NCBI GenBank assembly: GCA_030059675.1
Contig: JANVYQ010000001.1
Location: 1 to 64,000 of the forward strand
DNA from: Candidatus Pelearchaeum maunauluense
Lineage (GTDB): Archaea > Thermoproteota > Nitrososphaeria_A > Caldarchaeales > Caldarchaeaceae
Reading direction: 5' to 3'
Length of the DNA: 64,000 nt
Shown here: positions 35,433-43,158 of the stretch, in pieces
Layout: every line of letters starts with the position of its first letter
Position numbering within the stretch: position 1 is the stretch's first letter
Translations under genes and position numbers: made by a program
The notes under the pieces: generated by a model
The model's input: the letters and a program-made list of their open reading frames with translations, nothing else
Database searches by the model: none
Told to the model about the DNA's origin: nothing

Positions 35433-36851
35433 ATGAAGCGTTATGATTATACGATAGTTGGTGGTGGTGCGGCTGGCTTCTCAGCCGCTATCAAGCTCTC
35501 AGAGCTAACTGAGGGTAAGGCGTCAATAGCGTTGGTTAATTATGGGAAGCTCGGCGGCACATGCGTTAACGTTGGCTGCGTCCCCTCAAAATACTTGATA
35601 GAGGCTGCCAAACTTTATCATGAGGGTAGAGAGAGCCGTTTCCCAGGTATAGGGGTATCCACTAGGCTTGATTTCAAGGCCTTGATGAATGACCTTAGAC
35701 GTTTTGTAGCCCAGTTACGTTCAGAGAAGTATGAGCAGGTTTTACAGCATTATGGTAATGTTGAGGTTTTCCACGGTAAGGCCAGCTTCACAAGTAGTGG
35801 AGCGCTCCAAATAGCGGCTGACGGCCAGCAGCTTGAAGTGGGCGCTGAGAAGTATCTAATAGCAACTGGCTCGCGGCCTGTGCCCCCACCCATAGAGGGA
35901 ATAAACAAGGCAGGCTACTTAGATTCTGATAGGATATGGTCTCTTGAGGAGCAGCCAGAGTCTATGCTCGTCATAGGCGCTGGCGCTATAGGGCTTGAAA
36001 TAGGGCAGGCCATGCTGAGGCTTGGAACTAAGATACACCTCGTAGAGGTTATGGACAGAATACTACCAGGCGCCGAGCCTGAAATATCAGATACCTTATA
36101 CAGGGTTCTAAAGCAGGAGGGTATGGATATTCATCTTAAGACGCGGATAGCGCGTATAGCCACTGATAATGGGAGGAAGAGGGTTAGCATACTAACGCAT
36201 GAGGGGGAGAAGTCCATCATTGTTGATGAGGTTTTGGCCGCTGCGGGTAGAAGAGCCAACACAGAGTATCTGAATTTGGATAAAGTCGGCGTAGAGCTTG
36301 ATGGTAGAGGGTTCGTGAAGGTTGATGATGGCATGAGGACATCAAACCCGCGGATATATGCCGCTGGTGATGTAATCTCTAAGAAGCTTATGCTTGAGAC
36401 GCTCTCAGCCCGCGAGGGTGTTGTGGCAGCGATAAACATGACAGGTGGGCACGCCGCTATTGACTACTCAGCGGTACCAGTAGTAACATTCACAGAACCA
36501 CAGGCGGCGTTTGTGGGTATGAGCGAGCAGGAAGTCTCGGAGAAATACGGCGCGTGCTCATGTAGGGTTCTCAAGATGGAGGACGTCCCAAAAGCTAGGA
36601 TAACGCGCAATACTGAGGGGCTCATCAAGATAGTGATACACCCATACACGGGGAAGATAGCTGGGGTACACGCCCTTTCGGCAAACGCGGCAGAGTACAT
36701 AATCGCCGCCGCATATATGCTGAAGACAGGCCAAAGGGTGGAGGATGTCATAGATACGATTCATGTCTTCCCGTCATTCGCCGAGGCCATGAAGCTGGCC
36801 GCGACAGCATTCACAAGGCCAGTTGAGTTCATGCCATGTTGCATGGAATAA
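35433..36851 (+). CDS. merA: Mercuric reductase
   Basis: MerA reduces Hg(II) to volatile Hg(0) with NADPH and FAD. The 472-residue flavoprotein has GGGAAGFSAA for FAD, the redox-active pair Cys44/Cys49 in GGTCVNVGCVPSK, GAGAIGLEIG for NADPH, and AAGDVISKK. The decisive mark is the vicinal pair Cys469-Cys470 near the C-terminus (FMPCCME), which hands Hg(II) to the active site and is absent from dihydrolipoamide dehydrogenases. No N-terminal NmerA domain is present, as in most archaeal MerA. No merH or merT is evident, though the CCG membrane protein lies next to it. Confidence 0.92.
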   Translation: MKRYDYTIVGGGAAGFSAAIKLSELTEGKASIALVNYGKLGGTCVNVGCVPSKYLIEAAKLYHEGRESRFPGIGVSTRLDFKALMNDLRRFVAQLRSEKYEQVLQHYGNVEVFHGKASFTSSGALQIAADGQQLEVGAEKYLIATGSRPVPPPIEGINKAGYLDSDRIWSLEEQPESMLVIGAGAIGLEIGQAMLRLGTKIHLVEVMDRILPGAEPEISDTLYRVLKQEGMDIHLKTRIARIATDNGRKRVSILTHEGEKSIIVDEVLAAAGRRANTEYLNLDKVGVELDGRGFVKVDDGMRTSNPRIYAAGDVISKKLMLETLSAREGVVAAINMTGGHAAIDYSAVPVVTFTEPQAAFVGMSEQEVSEKYGACSCRVLKMEDVPKARITRNTEGLIKIVIHPYTGKIAGVHALSANAAEYIIAAAYMLKTGQRVEDVIDTIHVFPSFAEAMKLAATAFTRPVEFMPCCME

Positions 36852-36857
36852 ATAATC

Positions 36858-37034
36858 CTAACTCTCAATACTTTCTTGGGAAAACCTCTCCAGCCTACGA
36901 ATCTCAGCGTATCCAATCTCCGTGTCTCGTTTCTTATAACAGTCAAGATCAGCCGTATGGTCTTGCGACGTCATTAAACGCTCACCCATCGGGAAGAACA
37001 TTAGCTCTTCCTGGTCGAAATAATCTGTTAAGTG
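36858..37034 (-). pseudogene. C-terminal part of a split hemerythrin HHE gene
   Basis: On the minus strand the frame reads HLTDYFDQEELMFFPM, then GERLMTSQDHTADL and ends at TAG 36858. The His followed by an acidic pair and FFP is the last iron-ligand helix of HHE hemerythrin domains. The N-terminal part (40377-39991) stops at ELLR, exactly where this piece should follow. The two halves are separated by ~2.96 kb of unrelated DNA. No start codon or promoter is attached to this piece, so it is not expressed as a gene. Confidence 0.75.
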
Positions 37035-37071
37035 GAGACTCTAACCATGTTTGTTATGAGTGGTGTTAATG

Positions 37072-37080
37072 TTTATATAA
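37072..37080 (+). promoter_or_regulatory. Putative TATA box of the coiled-coil gene
   Basis: TTTATATAA is a near-perfect archaeal TATA box ending 24 nt before the TTG at 37105, implying leaderless transcription. Confidence 0.5.
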
Positions 37081-37104
37081 GTGATTGTATATTAGATTGA
37101 TTGC

Positions 37105-37368
37105 TTGGCTTCTAAGATTCCTTCTTGGATTCAGAAGTTTCTTCTGCCCGAGCTTGAGTCTGTAAAGGGCGAGCTTAAAGCGATTAACACTCGTATAGAG
37201 GAACTTGACAAGAGGATTGAAAGACTTCGTAATGAGATGATAGCCCGGTTCGAAGCTGTAAATAGTCGGATAGACTCTCTTGATAAGAGATTGGATGTTG
37301 CGGAAAGACTTGCAGTAATCGAGGCTAAGCTGAGAGAACATGATGAGATCCTGGAAAAGATAGCATAA
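37105..37368 (+). CDS. Small coiled-coil protein (87 aa)
   Basis: From the TTG at 37105, residues 17-87 have repeating heptads with Leu/Ile at a and d and many Glu/Lys/Arg (ELKAINTRIEELDKRIERL, SRIDSLDKRLDVAERL), so it is a long parallel coiled coil. Short proteins of this kind are common in thermophilic archaea and have no assigned function. It is the first gene inside the insert that splits the hemerythrin gene and has its own TATA box. Confidence 0.75.
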   Translation: MASKIPSWIQKFLLPELESVKGELKAINTRIEELDKRIERLRNEMIARFEAVNSRIDSLDKRLDVAERLAVIEAKLREHDEILEKIA

Positions 37369-37520
37369 AACCTAAAACAAGTTATTACTAATTTTCACAT
37401 TATAGATCAATTAAAACCCGCTCTACCAAGTTTCTTATGTTTGGCGTTTATCTGCTTCATTTCTTATGCATGTGGGGTTCCGTTAACTTATTGTTGGTAT
37501 AAGTATAAATTACGTTTTGG

Positions 37521-37635
37521 GGATATGTGAAGTTTGCGATAGCAAATTTGGGCGAGCGCAGCGAAGCCACATATCCTCCTGCTAAGTGACCCTGATAGGG
37601 GCAAGGTGCGAAGCACCGCAGAGTGCCCGCCGTCG
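37521..37635 (+). ncRNA. Probable structured RNA of unknown family
   Basis: A GC-rich island inside AT-rich DNA folds well by eye. A perfect 9-bp stem joins GGATATGTG (37521-37529) and CACATATCC (37568-37576). It encloses a 7-bp hairpin (37531-37537 with 37542-37548, loop GATA) and a short GGC/GCC stem. A second domain has GGGCA (37599-37603) pairing with TGCCC (37624-37628) around a perfect GGTGC/GCACC hairpin (37605-37617). Several GCGA-rich loops occur. No protein frame fits. It is not recognisable as tRNA, 5S, SRP or RNase P RNA. Strand is not certain, because stems are symmetric; + is assumed. Confidence 0.5.
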
Positions 37636-37705
37636 CCACATTCACTCATTTCTACCATCTCCTATGAGTTTTACTTGATAATCTTTTCAAGAAAGATGAC
37701 TTTAA

Positions 37706-38600
37706 CAAACAGGAACCGAAATTATAAAACATCTTTATTTTGAAATTTTAACAAAAATAAAAATCTGTGATAATGTTTGCGGTTCAGGGAGTTTTCTGAT
37801 TGCTGCTGGAGATGTTTTACTCAGATTATATAGCAGAGTTCTTAAAATATTAGAAGATAATCTTAGCGATGACAAAGAGGTCAAAGAAGTTTTAAAAGAC
37901 ACCAGGAAATCCCCAACTAGAACCTACTACATTGTTAGGCAAATAATTGTAAACAATCTTTACGGCGTTGACATAATGGAAGGCGCTGTTGAAATTGCTA
38001 AACTAGGATTTTGGCTCTGGTTAATTTCTCAGGTTAATCCAAAAAAAGTTGAGGATAAAAAATTGAAACATTACCAAACTTAGACTTCAACTTAATGGTT
38101 GGTAACACCTTGATAGGATTTGTTAATATCGAAGATGTAGAATCTGATCTTATACCAGTAAGACCTAAGAAAAAGCGGGAAAATCTTAAAACCAAACAAT
38201 ATTTAATAACCACATGGACTGATAAAGAGAAAACAAAATGGTTGAAAGAGCTGGCTAAATAAAAACAAAAATTCAAAACATTGCCTGCACAAGAAGCAGT
38301 TAAATTAAAAGAGGAGCTAAATAAAGATCTAGAAAAAGCAAGAGAAATTTTCAATGAAAAGTTCTACAATATGTTAAAGTCTAAAGGAATTAAGATTTCT
38401 AGGGAAGAATTTTTGAAATTAAAACCTTTCCACTGGGGATTTCGAGTTCTATGAAGTTTTCGCTTTAGAGAAAACAAAAGAAAGAGGGTTTGATATAATG
38501 ATTGGGAATCCTCCATATGGAAATACTTTGAATGAAATTGAAAAAATAACTACAAGGAATATATATAAATTCGAAAGTACTTTCCCGAACAAGGAATCGG
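37706..38600 (+). pseudogene. Eco57I-type DNA methyltransferase/restriction gene, wrecked
   Basis: Three frames must be joined to follow it. The first reads KICDNVCGSGSFLIAAGD, i.e. SAM-binding motif I (DPACGSGSF-like), then NNLYGVDIMEGAVEIAK. At ~38070 it shifts, then gives LPNLDFNLMVGNTLIG. A TAA follows at ELAK. Another shift near 38445 leads to RGFDIMIGNPPYGNTLNE, the catalytic N6-adenine methylase motif NPPY. The pattern is that of type IIG/Eco57I-like or BREX-type methylases. At least three lesions and lack of both ends show a dead remnant. It runs into the CRISPR relic at 38606. Confidence 0.75.
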
Positions 38601-38605
38601 TGCTA

Positions 38606-38691
38606 CCTTCAATTCTCTTTTTGAGGTTCTAGTTAAAACAGTGATTGTCCCGACGAGCGTTATCGTTCTTTCAATTCTCTTTTTGAGATTC
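38606..38691 (-). CRISPR. Two-repeat CRISPR relic (second repeat family)
   Basis: Two 24-nt copies at 38606-38629 and 38668-38691 differ at two positions and flank one 38-nt spacer. The consensus begins CTTTCAATTC and ends TTTGAGATTC. Its complement matches the well-known Thermoproteales repeat (GAATCTCAAAAAG then AGGATTGAAAG) except one base. It differs from the 25-nt repeat at 12.8 kb, yet shares the AATTGAAAG tag. No leader. The flanking genes are wrecked cas and methylase fragments, so it is a remnant. Confidence 0.8.
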
Positions 38692-38694
38692 ATG

Positions 38695-39184
38695 AAGATG
38701 TAAATCCATGTTCGCATGCTGAATTTATTATAACTGAGGAGATCCTTCCTGAGCTTATTGGGGGTTTAAGAAGAGGTGGAGAAGGAGCTTACCTCAAAGT
38801 CGTTAATGAATATTATGAAGAGTTATTGCCTGAGGTCGAAGATAAGGTGAAGAAAACGCAAAACTGTACAGAGAAAGCATTAGATAACCATGAATTCTTT
38901 TACCGCGTTAAAACATACTCTCCTGAAAAAATACTAGGCAGAGAGCTAAGTTGTTTAGCTATCCCTAAATGTTATGCCGATAAAGTGATGCAGCTTAGGG
39001 AGAAAATGAAACGCGAAGATTGTAGAAGAAAGAGAGAGTTATTGGCACGTTTGAAAGGTTACCTCATCTCTGTTCCTCATTATATAATCGAAAATGATGG
39101 AAGATGGGATGAGGAGCTCGGTCTTCCTATCGTCGGCCTTAAACGTTACACATATTCACCGCAAACAGGGCTTGTTAAGGGTTG
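38695..39184 (+). pseudogene. Fragment of a putative cas gene (Cas3-like C-terminus?)
   Basis: The frame is open from inside the CRISPR relic (reading through the second repeat) to TGA near 39184, with an internal TTG/ATG-type start at 38826. It reads AEFIITEEILPELIGGL, RRGGEGAYLKVVNEYYEELL, and ends LISVPHYIIENDGRWDEELG then LPIVGLKRYTYSPQTGLVKG. The LISVP and EELGLPIV..Y....GL pattern resembles the C-terminal end of Cas3 helicases of type I systems. The N-terminal helicase is absent. Location between a CRISPR relic and a cas6 remnant supports a cas origin; family is uncertain. Confidence 0.45.
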
Positions 39185-39208
39185 AAGTGATTTTCCCCAC
39201 TATATATT

Positions 39209-39361
39209 TTGGATGATGTCATAGACTGCTTTCGTAAGGTGAGCGACAGCGTGAATTACGATATTGTAAAGCCATATATGCCCTCTTCCAGTTATTTTTA
39301 TAAGCTCTGTATGCACTTTCACGCCGATGGCTTAAAAGCATATTCTGGATCGCTTATTTAA
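39209..39361 (+). pseudogene. Short reading frame between cas fragments
   Basis: A 50-codon frame from TTG 39209 reads LDDVIDCFRKVSDSVNYDIV and ends LKAYSGSLI. It could be a small remnant of a cas gene, but no motif proves this. It lies in the 240-bp gap between the Cas3-like fragment and cas6. Confidence 0.25.
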
Positions 39362-39421
39362 GGAATTTTTTATTGAAATATCTATGATTCACAGGTAGCT
39401 CTTCAATTCGGGTTTGAGGTC

Positions 39422-40039
39422 TTGCCAATCGATGTTCTGGGAATCCTGCTCGAATGCAGCTCTAATCTAAATCCCATTTACTTTTCAGGATTTCATCTTA
39501 GGGGGCTTTTCTATAAGGTTTTGAGGTCTTTTGACCCGGGTTTCGCTGGATGGCTTCATGGTTTTAGGGGTTTGGCTCCATTCTCTATCTCTCCTCTAAT
39601 GAAGATCGATTCAGGCACGTATATCTTCAGGATAACATCGTATTTGACCAAGCTTAGCGATGCCTTGATCAAGGCATTCTCCAAGACTGATGATGTTGAG
39701 CTATTGAATAGGAGATTTAGGGTTGTTGAGATCTCTTATAAGAGGTTGGATCTTGAGAGGTTTATGAGGGATTCCGTGCCTTATACGAGGTATGAGCTCG
39801 ACTTCCTATCCCCTACATGCTTTAGGAGACCATGCCCATATATCCCCCTCCACCTCATGGGATTCCTGGCAAGGATTATGAAGTTTATCGGTAGACCGAG
39901 ATCCCATTATAGGTTCCTGCCCCTGCCGGAGCCTATCCTAATGTTGAGAAATCTTAGGAGGCAGTGGCAGCAGTATGCTGGGTTTATGTGCTACCGTAGC
40001 AGCTCAATATACTCCCTGCATAGCTCTAGAACTTTATGA
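39422..40039 (+). pseudogene. cas6: Cas6 CRISPR RNA endonuclease, 3'-truncated
   Basis: Cas6 cuts precursor crRNA within repeats. The first ~188 residues fit the family: SGFHLRGLFYKVLRSFDPG, a YIFRITSYLT strand and RYELDFLSPTCFR, followed by PYIPLHLMGFLARIMKFIG. The C-terminal RAMP half ending in the Gly-rich GxGxxxxxGFG loop is missing. After RRQWQQYAGF the frame runs into DNA that belongs to the hemerythrin gene on the other strand (from ~39990) and stops at 40039. The 205-residue product lacks the RNA-binding loop and is probably inactive. It is the only Cas6-like gene in the window. Confidence 0.75.
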
Positions 40040-40377
40040 GCATCAACCCTACCTTCCTCATACTCTCTTATGGTGCTCTCTATCTGCCTAATGAGCGCCC
40101 TACCAGCCTCATGCTCCCTCAATATCACCTCAATAGGACCACCTGCGCGACGCATACCCCGCGTCTCAAAACAGGGCAACAAACAACCCTCCTCCTTCCC
40201 ATGATGGTATCTATCAACATAAACACTGCTGAACTCTAAGACCCTAACTATAAAACTAACCTCAATAGCTCTAGGAGAATTTTTCCAGAAGTTGATTCTT
40301 TCCTCTAAAGCATTTAGTATGCGCAAGATAAATGTATGCTCTCGCCTCAATTGTGTAGAGGGAGAGTCTTTACTCAT
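39991..40377 (-). pseudogene. Hemerythrin HHE-domain protein, N-terminal part
   Basis: This 128-residue piece starts at ATG 40377. It carries REHTFILRIL (first His ligand), YVDRYHHGKEEGCLLPCF (H-HxxEE helix) and LREHEAGRALI (third helix). It stops at ELLR followed by TAG, just before the last ligand helix, which is found at 37034-36858. Hemerythrin-like proteins bind a di-iron centre for oxygen or NO sensing. Without the last helix the metal site is incomplete. The stop codon comes at the insert boundary. Confidence 0.82.
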
Positions 40378-40438
40378 ATAGGGATAAATGCATAAAGGGG
40401 AGAGAGTTAAGTTTTCATGACGGAATCATTAATGATTT

Positions 40439-41566
40439 TTATATCTGTGAAGCAAACTTGGCCGTCACGTCCCAAGGCGTTATTATTAGCTGTTTATCAT
40501 GCGTTACTATGCAGTGGGCTTCGCTTGTTAGGAGCGCGCGTAAAACCGTTTTGATGTCTGTTTCTTGGTTTATTATCGCTGGTCTCCGCATGTAGCGCGT
40601 CATGTTGCTTATTGGTCTTGCGAGAACCTGTTGTGGGTTTTCTCTGAACTCGTCAACGGTAGGTCTTGGAAGCAGGTAGCGCGCTATGTCGCGGTCTGTG
40701 ATTATCATATCCATATCGCTCACCAACACGCGCCTAACCCCATTATACAACATGGCCTCAATTGCCTGTGTTACGCTAGCCTTGGAGTCAACCGATACTA
40801 TGCCCTTGGTCTCGACGTCTGATGCTCTTATCCTAGGGAGGCGGTCTATTACGTGGGGCTGGGCTAGTAGTTTTGCTATGTCTATCACGCCGATGACTGT
40901 TTTGACATCATCATTCTCCAGCACGAGGGCATAGCCCCAGCGCCTCTTGTGCATCCTATGGAGAAGTGATTCCAGCGATTCCGTTGGTGTTGTAAGAAAT
41001 GCTTTCCATCCCGTTAGGTAGCTGTCTGTAGTGTATATCGTTTTCCATACACTACCTATGTCGCCGCTTATTAGTAGTGAGATGAAGTTGTAGCCTGTGA
41101 ATACGCCGTGCGCGTGTTTACCCTGGCCTAGAACCGCCAAAGCCTGAGCGTCCAGCATGGCTAAATACATAGCAGCCATTATCACTGGATCTTCACACCT
41201 AACAAAATACAACTGCTCACCAGAGACTTTCAATACATCCGATACGAAGAGGTCTGAAAATATTGACGATTTACCTGTTGAAGCTTGTCGTGTGTTGGTT
41301 CTTTGTTCATGATTTGATATATTGCGAATGTCTATTCCCATTTTCTCAGCTAGTGTGCGTGCTTTTTCCGTGAAGCTCGGCGCTCTTATCTCGGCGTGGA
41401 TAGCACCAACATCCAGGGCTTTCACTCTAATCTTGAGTATGTCAATCTCGTTGCATTCATGGTCTATAACATCAACAACACGCTCAACCTCACCATCACC
41501 TATTACTTCAGAAAACTCGTGTATAACGCCAGACCTGCCCAGCAGTCGCCGTTCGTGGATTGACAT
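40439..41566 (-). CDS. Multi-CBS-domain protein
   Basis: A 375-residue protein with four CBS-like units. Clear ones contain GYALVLENDDVKTVIGVID, then GIVSVDSKASVTQAIEAML, then MTRYMRRPAIINQETDIKTV and HCIVTHDKQLIITPWDV. CBS pairs bind adenine nucleotides and control attached or partner proteins. Residues 1-80 form a non-CBS N-terminus rich in Ile/Val, with HAEIRAPSFTEKARTLAEK. No enzyme domain is fused. It lies 140 nt after the atpB stop in the same direction, so might be cotranscribed, which would be unusual. Confidence 0.8.
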   Translation of the reverse strand: MSIHERRLLGRSGVIHEFSEVIGDGEVERVVDVIDHECNEIDILKIRVKALDVGAIHAEIRAPSFTEKARTLAEKMGIDIRNISNHEQRTNTRQASTGKSSIFSDLFVSDVLKVSGEQLYFVRCEDPVIMAAMYLAMLDAQALAVLGQGKHAHGVFTGYNFISLLISGDIGSVWKTIYTTDSYLTGWKAFLTTPTESLESLLHRMHKRRWGYALVLENDDVKTVIGVIDIAKLLAQPHVIDRLPRIRASDVETKGIVSVDSKASVTQAIEAMLYNGVRRVLVSDMDMIITDRDIARYLLPRPTVDEFRENPQQVLARPISNMTRYMRRPAIINQETDIKTVLRALLTSEAHCIVTHDKQLIITPWDVTAKFASQI

Positions 41567-41709
41567 ATAGTTATTACCTTAAGAAAGCCGACGAAACTTT
41601 AGCTATAAATGTATTTGCTAAATAAGAATGGAAACTTCTCTTTTTGTGTTGATTTCTCCGATATTTAAACGCATTAAAATAAATGCAGTATAATTATGGG
41701 ATTATTGTG

Positions 41710-43113
41710 TTATGATGGTTTCCGTCTGTAGTGCTTCTGTATGTGTTCCGCCTTTATCTTCGTCAGCTCCGATTCTGGGAGCGCCGATAATATATCCCAA
41801 GCTATGTCTAGGGTTTGGTCTAGTGTACGGTTCTCGTCATATCCCTGTCTGAGGAAACGCTGCTCAAAGAGGTCTCCGAACTCCAGGTATCGTAGGTCTA
41901 TCTCCGAGAGCCCCGACCTGCCTACTATCTCGGCGAGAGCCCTTAGCTGCACAGCCCTGGCGTAGGCAGCGTAGAGCTGGTTGCTCACATCGCCGTGGTC
42001 TGCCCTTGTGCGCTTCTCCGCTATGATTCCAGGCCCCATGAGCCTGCTCAGCGACATTAGCACGTTAATCGGCGGGTAGATGCCCTTCCTGAAGAGGTCG
42101 CGGCTCAGGACTATCTGCCCCTCCGTTATGTAGCCCGTGAGGTCTGGAATCGGGTGGGTGATGTCGTCGCTGGGCATGCTGAGTATGGGCATCTGCGTCA
42201 AGCTCCCCTTCAAGCCCTTAATCCTGCCAGCACGCTCATACAGCGAGGCCAGGTCGGTGTACATGTATCCTGGATAGCCCTTCCTGCCAGGCACCTCCTC
42301 GCGCGCGGCGCTTATCTCGCGGAGCGCCTCGCAGTAGTTTGTGATGTCCGTCGTGATTACTAGGACGTGGTAGCCCTGCTTGAATGCCAGGTATTCCGCT
42401 AGGGTGAGCGCTATTCTGGGCGTAATTATACGCTCTATCGCTGGGTCGTCTGCCAGGTTTAGGAAGAGTGTGCTCCTGCTTATCGCTCCGCTCTCCTCTA
42501 GGCTCTCGCGGAAGAAGCGCGCCTCGTCGTTCTGAACTCCGACGGCAGCAAATATAACGGCGAACTCCTCCTCCTTCCCAGGGACTGTTGCCTGCCTAGC
42601 TATCTGCGCAGCGAGCCTGTTATGCGGCAGGCCTGCGCCTGAGAATATGGGGAGCTTCTGCCCCCTAACCAGGCTATTCATACCATCTATCGCCGAGATC
42701 CCCGTCTGGATGAAGTCCGACGGATACTCGCGGCGCGCTGGGTTTATCGGGTCTCCGTTTATGTCGCGGAACTCGTCAGCCAGAGGCTCTGGCAAGCCAT
42801 CCAGAGGCCTTCCCAGACCATCAAAGATTCTGCCCAGCATGTCTGTTGAGACGCCTATCTCCATAGTCCTGCCCAGGAAACGGGCCTTTGTGCCAGCTAT
42901 CCCGAGGCCCTGCGTCCCCTCAAAGACCTGTACTAAGGCTCTGCCCTCGCCTACTTCTAGAACCCTGCCCAGCCTGCGCTCTCCGTCGGCCGTCTCTATC
43001 TCCACAAGCTCATCATACGACGCGCCGCTTACACCCTGGACAACCATCAGCGGGCCCTTAACCTCCGCGATGGAGGTATACTCAACACCCGCAGCCTGTC
43101 TAGCGCGCGACAA
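41710..43113 (-). CDS. atpB: A-type ATP synthase subunit B
   Basis: Regulatory, non-catalytic nucleotide-binding subunit of the archaeal A1 head, 467 residues. It has [15 protein letters not shown] near the start, the degenerate P-loop segment [14 protein letters not shown] instead of a Walker A, and [17 protein letters not shown]. Length is standard. It follows atpA by 45 nt in the same direction. Subunit D, which normally follows B, is not here; the next gene is a CBS protein. Confidence 0.96.
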   Translation of the reverse strand: MSRARQAAGVEYTSIAEVKGPLMVVQGVSGASYDELVEIETADGERRLGRVLEVGEGRALVQVFEGTQGLGIAGTKARFLGRTMEIGVSTDMLGRIFDGLGRPLDGLPEPLADEFRDINGDPINPARREYPSDFIQTGISAIDGMNSLVRGQKLPIFSGAGLPHNRLAAQIARQATVPGKEEEFAVIFAAVGVQNDEARFFRESLEESGAISRSTLFLNLADDPAIERIITPRIALTLAEYLAFKQGYHVLVITTDITNYCEALREISAAREEVPGRKGYPGYMYTDLASLYERAGRIKGLKGSLTQMPILSMPSDDITHPIPDLTGYITEGQIVLSRDLFRKGIYPPINVLMSLSRLMGPGIIAEKRTRADHGDVSNQLYAAYARAVQLRALAEIVGRSGLSEIDLRYLEFGDLFEQRFLRQGYDENRTLDQTLDIAWDILSALPESELTKIKAEHIQKHYRRKPS

Positions 43114-43158
43114 CCCTTAAGCACCTTACCTCATGAGTGGTATGTGGCTATTTCTAGC

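Noticed and set aside
35433-36851. Dihydrolipoamide dehydrogenase as identity of the flavoprotein
   Set aside because: The C-terminal vicinal Cys pair (PCCME) and neighbouring metal genes favour mercuric reductase; no lipoyl enzyme genes are nearby.
37521-37635. Structured island as SRP RNA, RNase P RNA or tRNA
   Set aside because: None of the universally conserved elements of these RNAs (tRNA arms with T-loop, SRP helix 8 motif, RNase P conserved regions) could be found.
37034-39994. Target-site duplication or terminal inverted repeats around the hemerythrin insert
   Set aside because: Only a 3-base CAC is shared at the two junctions and no inverted ends were found by eye, so no transposon family can be claimed.
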